A program made the translations under genes and the position numbers. A DNA stretch of 37,962 nucleotides from Pseudomonadota bacterium. GTDB lineage: Bacteria > Pseudomonadota > Alphaproteobacteria > Acetobacterales > Acetobacteraceae. The stretch covers positions 1-37,962 of the forward strand of contig JAJXZO010000109.1 in assembly GCA_021780035.1 (NCBI GenBank), read 5' to 3'. The notes beneath the pieces were generated by a model that was not told where the DNA came from, made no database searches, and was given only the letters and a program-made list of their open reading frames with translations. This document shows, piece by piece, positions 1 to 9,300 of this stretch; positions within the stretch are counted from its first letter, which is position 1; each line of letters starts with the position of its first letter.

Positions 1-1
1 C

Positions 2-1201
2 GCCAAGAACGCGGCGCTCGCGCTGCTCGCCGCCGGGCTGCTCACCGACGAGACGCTGGAACTCGCCAACGTCCCGGCGCTCACCGACATCCGCACCATG
101 GCCACGCTGCTCGCCCAGCACGGGCTTGCCGTGGACTGGCGGGCGAGCGAGCACATCGTCCGCCTCGGCGGGCCGATCACCAGCACCGAGGCTCCGTACG
201 AGATCGTGCGCGAGATGCGCGCCTCGGTCCTCGTGCTCGGGCCGCTGGTGGCCCGAGCCGGCGAGGCGCGGGTGTCGCTGCCGGGCGGCTGCGCCATCGG
301 CACCCGCCCGATCGACCTGCACCTGCGCGGCCTCGAGCAGATGGGCGCCTCCATCCATCTCGACGGCGGCTACGTCACCGCGCGCGCGCCCAAGGGCCTG
401 CATGGCGCCACCATCGTCTTTCCCACCCCGAGCGTCGGCGCCACCGAGAACCTGATGATGGCCGCCTCCCTCGCCGAGGGCCGCACCGTGCTCGCCAACG
501 CCGCGCGCGAGCCCGAGATCGGCGATCTCGCCGAGTGCCTGGTAGCGATGGGCGCCAGCATCGAGGGCATCGGCACCGACAGGCTTACCATCGACGGCAC
601 CCGCCGCCTGCACGCGGCACGGCACGCCACCATTGCCGACCGCATCGAGACCGGCACCTTCGCCTGCGCCGCCGCCATCGCCGGCGGCGAACTTCGCCTC
701 AAGGGCGCGCGCATCGACCACCAGGAGGCGCTCGCCCGCGCGCTGTCGGAAGCGGGCGTGGAGGTGATTGCCGAGACGGACGGCATCCTGGTGCGCCGCC
801 GCAACGGGCTCCACGGCGTGGACGTGATGACCGAGCCCTACCCCGGCTTCCCCACCGACATGCAGGCGCAGTTCATGGCGCTGATGTGCGTGGCCGAGGG
901 CGCGGCGATGATCACCGAGACGATCTTCGAGAACCGCTACATGCACGTTCCCGAACTGAACCGCATGGGTGCGCGCATCAACGTCCACGGCACGTCGGCG
1001 ATCGTCCGCGGCGTGCCGGCGCTGTCCGGCGCCCCGGTGATGGCCACCGATCTGCGCGCCTCGGTCAGCCTGGTGGTCGCGGGGCTCGCGGCACGCGGCG
1101 AGACCTTCGTCGACCGCGTCTATCACCTCGACCGCGGCTACGAGGCGCTCGAACAGAAACTCGCCGGCTGCGGCGCCGATATCGAGCGCGTGCGCGGCTG
1201 A
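2..1201 (+). CDS. murA: UDP-N-acetylglucosamine 1-carboxyvinyltransferase (MurA), 5' truncated by window edge
   Basis: Frame open from base 2 ([17 protein letters not shown]...); [23 protein letters not shown] active-site Cys loop; [17 protein letters not shown] motif. The ATG at 98 in the ORF track is internal. Confidence 0.97.
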   Translation, partial: AKNAALALLAAGLLTDETLELANVPALTDIRTMATLLAQHGLAVDWRASEHIVRLGGPITSTEAPYEIVREMRASVLVLGPLVARAGEARVSLPGGCAIGTRPIDLHLRGLEQMGASIHLDGGYVTARAPKGLHGATIVFPTPSVGATENLMMAASLAEGRTVLANAAREPEIGDLAECLVAMGASIEGIGTDRLTIDGTRRLHAARHATIADRIETGTFACAAAIAGGELRLKGARIDHQEALARALSEAGVEVIAETDGILVRRRNGLHGVDVMTEPYPGFPTDMQAQFMALMCVAEGAAMITETIFENRYMHVPELNRMGARINVHGTSAIVRGVPALSGAPVMATDLRASVSLVVAGLAARGETFVDRVYHLDRGYEALEQKLAGCGADIERVRG

Positions 1202-1247
1202 ACCGGCCGGCGCGGCTTCCCCGCCGCGGCGGAGAGGCGTATCTGCC

Positions 1248-2807
1248 TTGGCCAAAGCCGCCAGGAAGGAGACCGCCGTGACCCGCTACCCCGCTGACAC
1301 CATGCACGCCCTGCTCGCCGCGGGCGAAGCCCAGTCCCGCGCCATCGGCACGCCGGAGCGTCCATGGCTCACCCACAGCGGGCTCAGGGATCTCGCGGGG
1401 CGCACGCTGGCGGCGCTGAACGCCGTGGGGATCGGCAGGGGCGACCGGGTGGCGATCGTGCTGCCGAACGGCCCGGAAATGGCCACTGCCTTCCTCGCCA
1501 TCGCCTGCGGGGCCACCACCGCGCCGCTGAACCCCGCCTACCGCGCCGAGGAATTCGAGTTCTACCTCTCCGACCTCCACGCCAAGGCGGTGGTAGTCGC
1601 ACGCGGTGTCGATGGCCCGGTGCGCACGGTGGCCGCCGCGCTCTCCATTCCGCTGATCGAACTTTCCCCGGGCGAGACGGCCGGCGCCTTCACGCTCGAC
1701 ACCTCGGCACTGCCGGCCGCCGCCCCCGCGAAGCCAGGCCTCGCCGAGCCCGACGACATCGCGCTGGTGCTGCACACCTCGGGCACCACGTCGCGGCCGA
1801 AGATCGTGCCGCTCAGCCACCGCAACGTCACCGCCTCGGCCTACCACATCCGCGAGACGCTGAAGCTCGAACCCGCCGACATGTGCCTCAACATCATGCC
1901 GCTGTTCCACATCCACGGGCTGATCGCGGCGGTGCTCTGCTCGGTGGCGGCCGGCGCCTCGGTGTGCTGCACGCCGGGCTTCAACGCTTTCCGCTTCTTC
2001 TCCTGGCTCGATTCCATCCGCCCCACCTGGTACAGCGCCGTTCCCACCATGCACCAGGCGATCCTGCCGCTGGCCGAGCGCAACCGCGACATCCTCTCCC
2101 GCGTGCAGCTGCGCCTGATCCGCTCCTCCTCCTCGTCGCTGCCGCCGCAGGTGATGATGGCGCTGGAGGAAACCTTCCACGCCCCGGTGCTCGAGGCCTA
2201 CGGCATGACCGAGGCGGCGCACCAGATGTGTTCCAACCCGCTGCCGCCGAAGCCGCACTATGCCGGCTCGGTGGGGCCCTCGGGCGGACCCGATGTGGCG
2301 ATCATGGACGAGGCCGGCACGCTGCTGGCGGCCGGCGCCACCGGCGAGGTGGTGATCCGCGGCCGCAACGTCTTCTCCGGCTACGAGAACAACCCGAAGG
2401 CCAACGCCGAGGCGTTCGTCAACGGCTGGTTCCGCACCGGCGACCAGGGCGTGCTCGACGAACAGGGCTATCTCCGCCTCACTGGGCGGCTGAAGGAGAT
2501 CATCAACCGCGGCGGCGAGAAGGTTTCGCCGCTGGAAGTGGACGCGGTGCTGATGGACCACCCCTCGGTGCAGCAGGTGGTCACCTTCGCCATGCCGCAC
2601 GCCAAGCTTGGCGAGGAAGTCGCCGCCGCGGTTGTGCTGCGGGAGGGCCGAAGCCTCGACGAGGCAGGGCTGCGGGAGTTCGCCAGCGCGCGCCTCGCCG
2701 CCTTCAAGGTACCGCGCAAAGTGGTGTTCCTGAAGGAAATTCCCAAGGGAGCCACCGGCAAGCTGCAACGCATCGGCCTGGCCGCGAAGCTCGGGCTTGG
2801 CGCATGA
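1248..2807 (+). CDS. AMP-dependent acyl-CoA synthetase/ligase, oxalyl-CoA synthetase (AAE3/Pcs60)-like
   Basis: 519 aa; LVLHTSGTTSRPKIVPLSHRN, EAYGMTEAAHQM, GWFRTGDQG, GRLKEIINRGGEKVSP, PKGATGKLQR motifs of the ANL superfamily. Confidence 0.9.
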   Translation: MAKAARKETAVTRYPADTMHALLAAGEAQSRAIGTPERPWLTHSGLRDLAGRTLAALNAVGIGRGDRVAIVLPNGPEMATAFLAIACGATTAPLNPAYRAEEFEFYLSDLHAKAVVVARGVDGPVRTVAAALSIPLIELSPGETAGAFTLDTSALPAAAPAKPGLAEPDDIALVLHTSGTTSRPKIVPLSHRNVTASAYHIRETLKLEPADMCLNIMPLFHIHGLIAAVLCSVAAGASVCCTPGFNAFRFFSWLDSIRPTWYSAVPTMHQAILPLAERNRDILSRVQLRLIRSSSSSLPPQVMMALEETFHAPVLEAYGMTEAAHQMCSNPLPPKPHYAGSVGPSGGPDVAIMDEAGTLLAAGATGEVVIRGRNVFSGYENNPKANAEAFVNGWFRTGDQGVLDEQGYLRLTGRLKEIINRGGEKVSPLEVDAVLMDHPSVQQVVTFAMPHAKLGEEVAAAVVLREGRSLDEAGLREFASARLAAFKVPRKVVFLKEIPKGATGKLQRIGLAAKLGLGA

Positions 2808-3790
2808 GGGTTGGCGTCTTCGGTGGCGGGGCGATCGGCGGGCTGCTCGGCGCCCGCCTGGCCGCCGCCGGCACCGATGTGACCATCGTCGCCCGCGGCC
2901 CGCATCTCGCGGCGATGCAGGCGCGCGGCCTCGAAGTGCGGAGCGACGGGGAAAGCCTCGTCGTGCATCCGCGCTGCGTCGGGTCCGCCGCCGAGGCGGG
3001 CATGCAGGATGCGGTGATCGTCACGCTGAAGGCGCACGCGCTCCCCGCCGCCGCGCCCGACATCGCCCGCATGACGGGCGGGGACGGCACGCTGCTCTAC
3101 GGCGTGAACGGCATTCCCTACTGGTATTTCCACGGCCTCGACGGCCCGTTCCGCGACCGGCGCATCGAATCGGTCGATCCCGGCGGCGTGTTGTGGCGCA
3201 CGCTGCCGCCCGAACGCGTAGTCGGCTGCGTGGTGTATCCAGCGGCCGAGGTGGTGGAACCCGGGGTGATCGCCCATGTCTGGGGCGACCGCTTCAGCCT
3301 GGGCGAGCCCGACGGCAGCCAGAGCGAACGGGTGCTGGCCCTGTCGCGCCTGTTCATCGCCGCCGGCCTGAAGGCGCCGGTGCGCCCGCGCATCCGCGAT
3401 GAGCTATGGGTGAAGCTGTGGGGCAACCTCTGCTTCAACCCGATCTCGGCGCTCACCGGCTCCACGCTCGACCGCATCACGGGCCGCGCGGACCTGCGCA
3501 CCGTCGCCCGCGGCATGATGGTGGAAGCCGAGGCGGTGGCGCGCGCCCTCGGCGTGCGTTTCGCCATCGACGTGGACCGAAGGCTGAACGGCGCCGCCGA
3601 AGTGGGTGTGCACAAGACCTCGATGCTGCAGGACCTGGAGCGCGGACGGCCACTCGAGATCGACGCGCTCCTCGGCGCGGTAGTGGAACTTGGCGACATG
3701 ACAGGCCAGCCGATGCCGCTTTCTTCCGCCGTGCTCGCCCTGGTGCGCGAGCGCGCCCGCCTCGCCGGCTGCTATCCCGAGTCGGGCTAG
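2804..3790 (+). CDS. panE: 2-dehydropantoate 2-reductase (PanE/ApbA family)
   Basis: MRVGVFGGGAIGGLLGARLAAAGTDVTIVARG Rossmann start; ELWVKLWGNLCFNPISALTG motif; ATGA overlap with preceding stop. The 808-aa ORF 1364..3790 is an out-of-frame extension. Confidence 0.9.
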   Translation: MRVGVFGGGAIGGLLGARLAAAGTDVTIVARGPHLAAMQARGLEVRSDGESLVVHPRCVGSAAEAGMQDAVIVTLKAHALPAAAPDIARMTGGDGTLLYGVNGIPYWYFHGLDGPFRDRRIESVDPGGVLWRTLPPERVVGCVVYPAAEVVEPGVIAHVWGDRFSLGEPDGSQSERVLALSRLFIAAGLKAPVRPRIRDELWVKLWGNLCFNPISALTGSTLDRITGRADLRTVARGMMVEAEAVARALGVRFAIDVDRRLNGAAEVGVHKTSMLQDLERGRPLEIDALLGAVVELGDMTGQPMPLSSAVLALVRERARLAGCYPESG

Positions 3791-4260
3791 TCTGCCGCCC
3801 GCAGATAGTCGAGCGGCACGGCGGTGGTGAACTTCATCTCCTCCATCGCCACCGAGGCGCTGATGTCGCTGAACTCCAGTTCGGCGATCAGCCTCTGGTA
3901 GACCTGGTCGTACACCTCGACTGAAGGCAGCACGAGGCGGAGCAGGTAGTCGGTATCTCCCGCCAGCCGATACGCCTCGACGATCTCCGGAAACGCGCCG
4001 ATCGCCTTGCGGAATGCCTCCGACCACTCGGCCGAGTGCCTGGGCGCGCGCACCGAGACGAAGATGGTCATCGGCACGTTGGCGAGCTTGCGATCGACAA
4101 GCGCGACGCGGCGGGTGATCAGCCCCGCCTCCTCCATGCGGCGGATGCGCCGCCAGCAGGGCGACAGCGACAGCCCCACCCGCTCGGCGATGGCGGCGAC
4201 CGGCGTATCGGCCGCGTGCTGCAGGATGTCGAGAATGCGCCGGTCGGTGTGGTCGAGCAT
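3787..4260 (-). CDS. Lrp/AsnC family transcriptional regulator
   Basis: 157 aa; LDHTDRRILDILQHAADTPVAAIAERVGLSLSPCWRRIRRMEEAGLI HTH and C-terminal RAM domain. Stop codons overlap panE tail-to-tail at CTAG. Confidence 0.94.
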   Translation of the reverse strand: MLDHTDRRILDILQHAADTPVAAIAERVGLSLSPCWRRIRRMEEAGLITRRVALVDRKLANVPMTIFVSVRAPRHSAEWSEAFRKAIGAFPEIVEAYRLAGDTDYLLRLVLPSVEVYDQVYQRLIAELEFSDISASVAMEEMKFTTAVPLDYLRAAD

Positions 4261-4426
4261 CGGTGGATCCCAGGCTGCACCGGAGAGAGCAAATTCCTAC
4301 CACGAACCCGCCAGGGACAGACAAGAAATTCCCCGTTCCGGCCCGGTCGCGGCAAACCTTTGGCAGCAACTTGCCCAGGCTCCCCGCTAGGCTGCCCGCA
4401 GCCTTCACGCGCGCTTGGAAACGTCC

Positions 4427-5152
4427 ATGAAGATCATCGGCCTGATCGGCGGCATGAGCTGGGAAAGCACCGCCACCTACTATAACCACTTGAACCAGGA
4501 GATGCGGCACCGGCGCGGCGGCCTCGCCTCGGCGGAAATTCTGCTGCGTTCGGTCGATTTCTCCCGCATCGCCGCCATGCAGAGCCGGGCCGACTGGGCG
4601 GAGGCCGAAGCCGAGATGGTGCGCCTGGCCCGCTCGCTCGAGCGCGGCGGCGCCGACATGGTGCTGATCTGCACCAACACCATGCACAAGCTGGCCGAAG
4701 CGGTGGAGCGCTCCATCTCCATCCCGCTCGTGCACATCGTCGATACGGTGGCCGCGGCCCTGAAGGCAACCGGGTGCGGGCGTCCGCTGCTGCTCGCCAC
4801 CCGCTACACCATGGAGCAGGATTTCTATACCGGCCGCATGCGCGCGCTGCACGGGCTGGCGCCGATGGTCCCCGAGGCGGAGGCCGACCGCGCGCTGGTG
4901 CACGGCGTGATCTTCGACGAGCTTTGCCGCGGCACGGTGAGGCCCGAATCGCGCCAGGCCTTCCGCGATATCATCGCCAAGGGGGCGAAGGCCGGCGCCG
5001 ACAGCCTGATCCTCGGCTGCACCGAGATAGGGCTGTTGATCGGCCAGGAGGACAGCGCCCTGCCGCTGTTCGATTCGACGCTTCTGCACGCCGACGCCGC
5101 GCTCGACCTTGCCCTGACCGACGACGCTCCCTGCCTGTTGCGGGCAAGCTGA
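4427..5152 (+). CDS. Aspartate/glutamate racemase family protein (amino-acid racemase, YgeA-like)
   Basis: MKIIGLIGGMSWESTATYYNHLN; LICTNTMHK and LILGCTEIGLLI catalytic Cys motifs. ATG 4427 preferred to TTG 4415. Confidence 0.92.
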   Translation: MKIIGLIGGMSWESTATYYNHLNQEMRHRRGGLASAEILLRSVDFSRIAAMQSRADWAEAEAEMVRLARSLERGGADMVLICTNTMHKLAEAVERSISIPLVHIVDTVAAALKATGCGRPLLLATRYTMEQDFYTGRMRALHGLAPMVPEAEADRALVHGVIFDELCRGTVRPESRQAFRDIIAKGAKAGADSLILGCTEIGLLIGQEDSALPLFDSTLLHADAALDLALTDDAPCLLRAS

Positions 5153-5173
5153 AGCACCAAGCGCATTGGCTTA

Positions 5174-5193
5174 CGGGGCGGCTGGCTGCCCCG
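5174..5193. terminator. Hairpin in convergent gap between racemase and CyuA-like genes
   Basis: CGGGGCGGCTGGCTGCCCCG: 6-bp perfect stem extendable by a G-T wobble and G-C; no clear U-tract. Confidence 0.4.
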
Positions 5194-5194
5194 C

Positions 5195-6517
5195 CTAGTC
5201 TCCCCGGCTTCTGCCCCGGTCCGCCGCTAGCGGCAGCACCTGCTTTTCCGCCATGATGCGGATGATCTCGCGGTCGGTCTCCGCCATGCCATCACGGCCG
5301 AGCCTGCCCAGGTTGGCGATCGTCGCATCGGCCGAGCCCGCCACGATCCCCTCGTTCGCGCTCACCCGGACGCCACTCCGGGCCAGCAGCGCGGCCTTCA
5401 CCGCGACCGCCGCGGCGGTCGATACCTTCATCGAGCAGGCGTTCTTCGCGCCGTCGCAGATGATGCCGGAAGCGTCCCCGGCCATGTTCTGCACAGCGGC
5501 CGCGATGCATTTCCTGTCGCCGCCGAGCAGCCAGGCGATGGCGGCGCCCGCCCCCATTGCGGCGGTGTTCGCCGCGCACAGCGCGGAAAGCGAACGCTGG
5601 TGCGACTTGATGTAGATCGCGACGATATGGCTCAGCGTGACCGCCCTGAGCAGTTGCTCCTCGGTGGCGCCGACCGTCCTTGCCGCGGCAACCACCGGCA
5701 TGGTCGCCGCGATGCCCTGGTTGCCGCTGCCCGAATTCGCCATCGCCGGCAGCATCGCCCCGTCCATCCGCGCATCCGACGCACCGGCCGCGAGCCGCAT
5801 GGCGAGAGTGAGCAGGTCGTCGGCCAGCAGGCCGCGCCCCACCTGTTCCTGTAGCGTCGCTCCGATTTTCAGGCCGTAGACGCCGTTCCGCCCCTCCTCG
5901 GACAGCGCCGAATTGAGACGGACCGCCTCGCGCATGAAGGAGATTTCGTCGAGAGGAACGGCGGCGGCGAACTCAATCAGGCCGTCCAGCGTCATTACCG
6001 GCATTTTCACCGGCTTGCCCGTGTCGGCCGGAAGGCTGCCGATGGCCCGATAGAGGCGCGCGCCGTCGCGTTCCTTCAGCACCACGCTCGTGTGCCCGCC
6101 CGAGATCACCACGCGGGCGGAGTTCGCCCCCGCTTCGGCCCGGACTTCCGCGTAAATCGGGTCGTCGGCGTCCGTGACCGCGACGTCCACCGCGTGCAGT
6201 AGAGCGCGTGCGGCCTCGACGTCGCCCGGCCGGAGGTTCTTCAGCACCTCCAGGCCGGCGTCCGCGTCGCCGGCGACGGCGCCGACCGCGGCGGCGATGG
6301 GCAGGCCCACCATGCCGGTTCCCGGCACCCCGACCCCCATGCCGTTCTTGTAGATGTTGCCGCTGACCCGCACGGCGAGGCGCTGCGGCACGTGGCCGAG
6401 CAGTTCGCGGCAGTGCGCGGCGGCGAGTGCCACCGCCACCGGCTCGGTGCAGCCGAGCGCGGGCACCACCTCGCGGCGCAACAGCGAGACGTATTCCTGC
6501 CAAAGTTCGTTCGCCAC
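5195..6517 (-). CDS. cyuA: L-cysteine desulfidase / UPF0597 (CyuA/YhaM) family protein
   Basis: GTG start giving VANELWQEYVSLLRREVVPALGCTEPVAVALAAA; conserved GCTEP, NIYKNGMGVGVPGTG, NSGSGNQGIAATMPV, CDGAKNACSMKVSTA. Confidence 0.85.
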   Translation of the reverse strand: MANELWQEYVSLLRREVVPALGCTEPVAVALAAAHCRELLGHVPQRLAVRVSGNIYKNGMGVGVPGTGMVGLPIAAAVGAVAGDADAGLEVLKNLRPGDVEAARALLHAVDVAVTDADDPIYAEVRAEAGANSARVVISGGHTSVVLKERDGARLYRAIGSLPADTGKPVKMPVMTLDGLIEFAAAVPLDEISFMREAVRLNSALSEEGRNGVYGLKIGATLQEQVGRGLLADDLLTLAMRLAAGASDARMDGAMLPAMANSGSGNQGIAATMPVVAAARTVGATEEQLLRAVTLSHIVAIYIKSHQRSLSALCAANTAAMGAGAAIAWLLGGDRKCIAAAVQNMAGDASGIICDGAKNACSMKVSTAAAVAVKAALLARSGVRVSANEGIVAGSADATIANLGRLGRDGMAETDREIIRIMAEKQVLPLAADRGRSRGD

Positions 6518-6789
6518 CGGACCTGCCCCATCGGTTCCCGCCCGGGCCGCCGGCAAACCCTCCCGGCCCGAACCTGGGCGAAGGCAAGGATAGTGGCAAA
6601 GCGGCGCCAATTTATGCCTTCTCTTCGACGACTTGGCCGGGTTTATGGAATTCCGTGCCCCGTTTACACGGAAAAGGGGAAAAATTTGCGCAAGCCAGCG
6701 GCACCGGGCGGAAAGCGCCCCATGCCTCGCCGTCGCGGGTCCGGCCCGTAGCCGCTGTTTCCTCGCCGCTTCCCGGTCGGCGGATTCGC

Positions 6790-7230
6790 CTATCTTCGCC
6801 CGGCGAAGAAATCCCGCAGCAAGTCGGCGGCTTCCGTTTCCCGCACGCCACCCACCACCTCGGGCTGGTGCAGGCAGCCGGGGGCGGCGAAAACGCGCGG
6901 GCCGTGCTCCACCCCGCCGCCCTTCGGGTCGTAGGCGCCGAACACCACCTTCCGCACACGGAACAGCGCCGCGGCGGCGGCGCACAAGGGGCAGGGTTCC
7001 AGCGTCACCACCAGGGTGCAGTCGGGCAGCCGCGGCTCGCCGCGCGCTGCGGCTGCCTCGCGCAGCGCCAGAAGCTCGGCGTGCGCGGCGGCGTCCGCCA
7101 GTTCCTCCACGCGGTTGCCGGCGCGGGCAAGCACCCTGCCGGCGGCGTCCACCACCACCGCGCCCACCGGCACCTCACCGCGGGCAGCGGCGGCGCGTGC
7201 CTCCGCGAAGGCGATCTCCATCGGCTCCAT
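6790..7230 (-). CDS. tadA: tRNA-specific adenosine deaminase (TadA family)
   Basis: MEPMEIAFAEARAAAARGEVPVGAVVVD; zinc motifs AHAE and EPCPLC; C-terminal GGGVEHG...DLLRDFFAGRR. Confidence 0.92.
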   Translation of the reverse strand: MEPMEIAFAEARAAAARGEVPVGAVVVDAAGRVLARAGNRVEELADAAAHAELLALREAAAARGEPRLPDCTLVVTLEPCPLCAAAAALFRVRKVVFGAYDPKGGGVEHGPRVFAAPGCLHQPEVVGGVRETEAADLLRDFFAGRR

Positions 7231-7275
7231 GCTCTCTTCTTGCCCCCATCGGCACCCGGGCGCTAGCAAGGACGC

Positions 7276-7989
7276 ATGGATGCTCCTCTTATTGGCCTCA
7301 CCCTCGACGCCGAACCGGCCGGCGGCTGGTCGCGCTACCCATGGTACGCGCTCCGGCGCAACTACTGCGAGGCGGTGGCGGCGGCCGGCGGCCTGCCCGT
7401 GGCGCTGCCGGCATTGCCGGAGATTGCCGCCGCCATGGTGAAACGACTCGACGGGCTGATCGTCACCGGCGGCGCCTTCGACGTCGATCCCACGCTCTAC
7501 GGCGAGGCCGGACGCCACGCCACGGTGGCGCTGAAAGAGGACCGCACCGCGACCGAGCTTGCCCTGGTGCGGGCGGCGCTCGAACGCGACATCCCCGTGC
7601 TCGGCATCTGTGGCGGTGAGCAACTGCTGGCGGTCGCGGCGGGGGGAACGCTGATCCAGCACATCCCCGATTCGATGCCGGACGCGCTTGCCCACGAGCA
7701 GCCGAACCCGCGGCACGAGCCGGGGCATGCGGTCGCCGTCACGCCGGGCACGCTGCTCTCCCGCGTCACCGGGGCCGTGGAACTGCCGGTGAACTCCGCC
7801 CACCACCAGGCGGTGCGCGAAGCGGGGCCGAACGCGGTGGTGAACGCCCGCGCGCCGGACGGCGTCATCGAGGGTATCGAGTTGCCCGCCCGGAAGTTCT
7901 GCATCGGCGTGCAGTGGCACCCGGAGTTCGGCATCAGCGAGGGTGACCGCCGGCTGTTCGCCGCGTTCGTGGAGGCCGCGCGCCGATGA
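7276..7989 (+). CDS. Class I glutamine amidotransferase, gamma-glutamyl-GABA hydrolase (PuuD)-like
   Basis: DGLIVTGGAFDVDPTLYGE; nucleophile motif VLGICGGEQLLAV; VNSAHHQAV; GVQWHPEF. Confidence 0.88.
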   Translation: MDAPLIGLTLDAEPAGGWSRYPWYALRRNYCEAVAAAGGLPVALPALPEIAAAMVKRLDGLIVTGGAFDVDPTLYGEAGRHATVALKEDRTATELALVRAALERDIPVLGICGGEQLLAVAAGGTLIQHIPDSMPDALAHEQPNPRHEPGHAVAVTPGTLLSRVTGAVELPVNSAHHQAVREAGPNAVVNARAPDGVIEGIELPARKFCIGVQWHPEFGISEGDRRLFAAFVEAARR

Positions 7990-8723
7990 CCGAGGAAAAC
8001 CCCAAGGGCGAGCGCATCGCCAAGTTCCTTGCCCGCGCGGGCGTGGCCAGCCGCCGCGACATCGAACGCATGATCGCCGCCGGGCGCGTGGTGATGAACA
8101 ACGAACCCGTCACCCACCCCGCCACCTTCGTCGCCGCGGGCGATCTCGTAGTGGTGGACGGCAGGCCGGTGAACGCCGTCGAGCGCACGCGGCTCTGGCG
8201 CTACCACAAGCCCGAGGGGCTGATGACCACGCATCACGACCCCGAAGGCCGGCCCACGGTGTTCGAACGCCTGCCGCCGCACATGCCGCGCGTGATCTCC
8301 GTCGGCCGGCTCGACCTCAACAGCGAGGGACTGCTGCTGCTTACCAACGACGGCGCCCTGGCGCGCCGCCTGGAATTGCCCTCCACCGGCTGGATACGCC
8401 GCTACCGGGTGCGCGCCTTCGGCGTGGTCGATCCGGAGAAGCTCGCCGCGCTTTCCCGCGGCATCACGCTCGATGGCGTGCGCTACGGCCCGGTGGAGGC
8501 CGGGCTCGACAGCCGCAAGGGCAACAACTGCTGGCTCACCGTGGGGCTGCGCGAGGGGCGCAACCGCGAAGTGCGCAAGCTGCTCGCACACCTCGGCCTC
8601 AATGTCTCGCGGCTGATCCGCGTCAGCTACGGGCCGTTCCAGCTCGGCAATCTCGCCCGCAGAGAGGTGGCCGAGGTGCCCGCCAAGGTGCTGCGCGAGC
8701 AGCTGCCGCCGGCCGAGGGCTGA
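7986..8723 (+). CDS. 23S/16S rRNA pseudouridine synthase, RsuA/RluB/RluE family
   Basis: S4 domain GERIAKFLARAGVASRRDIERMI; catalytic VGRLDLNSEGLLLLTNDG; GRNREVRKLLAHLGL; 4-nt overlap with preceding gene. Confidence 0.93.
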   Translation: MTEENPKGERIAKFLARAGVASRRDIERMIAAGRVVMNNEPVTHPATFVAAGDLVVVDGRPVNAVERTRLWRYHKPEGLMTTHHDPEGRPTVFERLPPHMPRVISVGRLDLNSEGLLLLTNDGALARRLELPSTGWIRRYRVRAFGVVDPEKLAALSRGITLDGVRYGPVEAGLDSRKGNNCWLTVGLREGRNREVRKLLAHLGLNVSRLIRVSYGPFQLGNLARREVAEVPAKVLREQLPPAEG

Positions 8724-8726
8724 AGC

Positions 8727-9281
8727 GTGCGCATCGTCGGCGGGCGCTGGCGCGGGCGGCGGCTTCTGGCGCCGCCGGGTACCGCCACCCGCCCCACGGC
8801 GGAACGCCTGCGCCAGACGTTGTTCGACATGCTGCTGCACGCGAAATGGAGCGGCGGCGACGCGGTCCAGGGCGCCCGCGTGCTCGACGCCTTCGCCGGC
8901 ACCGGCGCACTCGGCCTCGAAGCGCTTTCCCGCGGCGCCGCCGCCGCACGCTTCTTCGAATGCGATCAGGCGGCGCTGGCCGCGCTTCGCGCCAACATCG
9001 CCCATTGCAACGCCGAAGACGTCGCCCTGGTCGCCGGCGGCGATGCCACCCGCCCGCCGCGCGGCGAGCCCTGCTCGCTCGTGTTCCTCGACCCGCCCTA
9101 CCGCCAGAGCCTGGCCGAGGCGGCGCTGGCGGCGCTGCGGCGCGCCGGCTGGGTCGCCCCGGGCGCGCTGGTGGTCTGCGAATCCGCCCGCGACGAGACG
9201 CCGGAGTTCCCCGGCGCCACCCTGCTCGCCGAGCGGCACACCGCCGCCGCGCTGCTGTCGGTGTGGCGCCTGCCCGGCTGA
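8727..9281 (+). CDS. rsmD: 16S rRNA (guanine(966)-N(2))-methyltransferase RsmD
   Basis: GTG start; RIVGGRWRGRRLLAPPGTATRPTAERLRQTLFDML; LDAFAGTGALGLEALSRGA; VFLDPPY. Confidence 0.94.
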   Translation: MRIVGGRWRGRRLLAPPGTATRPTAERLRQTLFDMLLHAKWSGGDAVQGARVLDAFAGTGALGLEALSRGAAAARFFECDQAALAALRANIAHCNAEDVALVAGGDATRPPRGEPCSLVFLDPPYRQSLAEAALAALRRAGWVAPGALVVCESARDETPEFPGATLLAERHTAAALLSVWRLPG

Positions 9282-9300
9282 GCGGGCCTCAGCGGCCCGC
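9282..9300. terminator. Perfect 7-bp stem/5-nt loop hairpin spanning rsmD/OMF convergent 3' ends
   Basis: GCGGGCC-TCAGC-GGCCCGC directly after the rsmD TGA and overlapping the OMF stop codon; no U-tract. Confidence 0.4.

Noticed and set aside
2128-2148. Run of Ser codons (SSSSSLPP) in the acyl-CoA ligase
   Set aside because: Short, at a position where ANL enzymes have a Ser/Ala-rich SGSAPL-like loop; not unusual.
4261-4426. Possible Lrp operator in the Lrp/racemase divergent gap
   Set aside because: Some AT-richer stretches (AAGAAATTCC) but no convincing symmetric motif by eye.
1065-5089. Minus-strand ORFs 1065..2768 (567 aa) and 3404..5089 (561 aa)
   Set aside because: Lie opposite well-supported acyl-CoA ligase, PanE and racemase genes; His/Arg-rich compositional artefacts.
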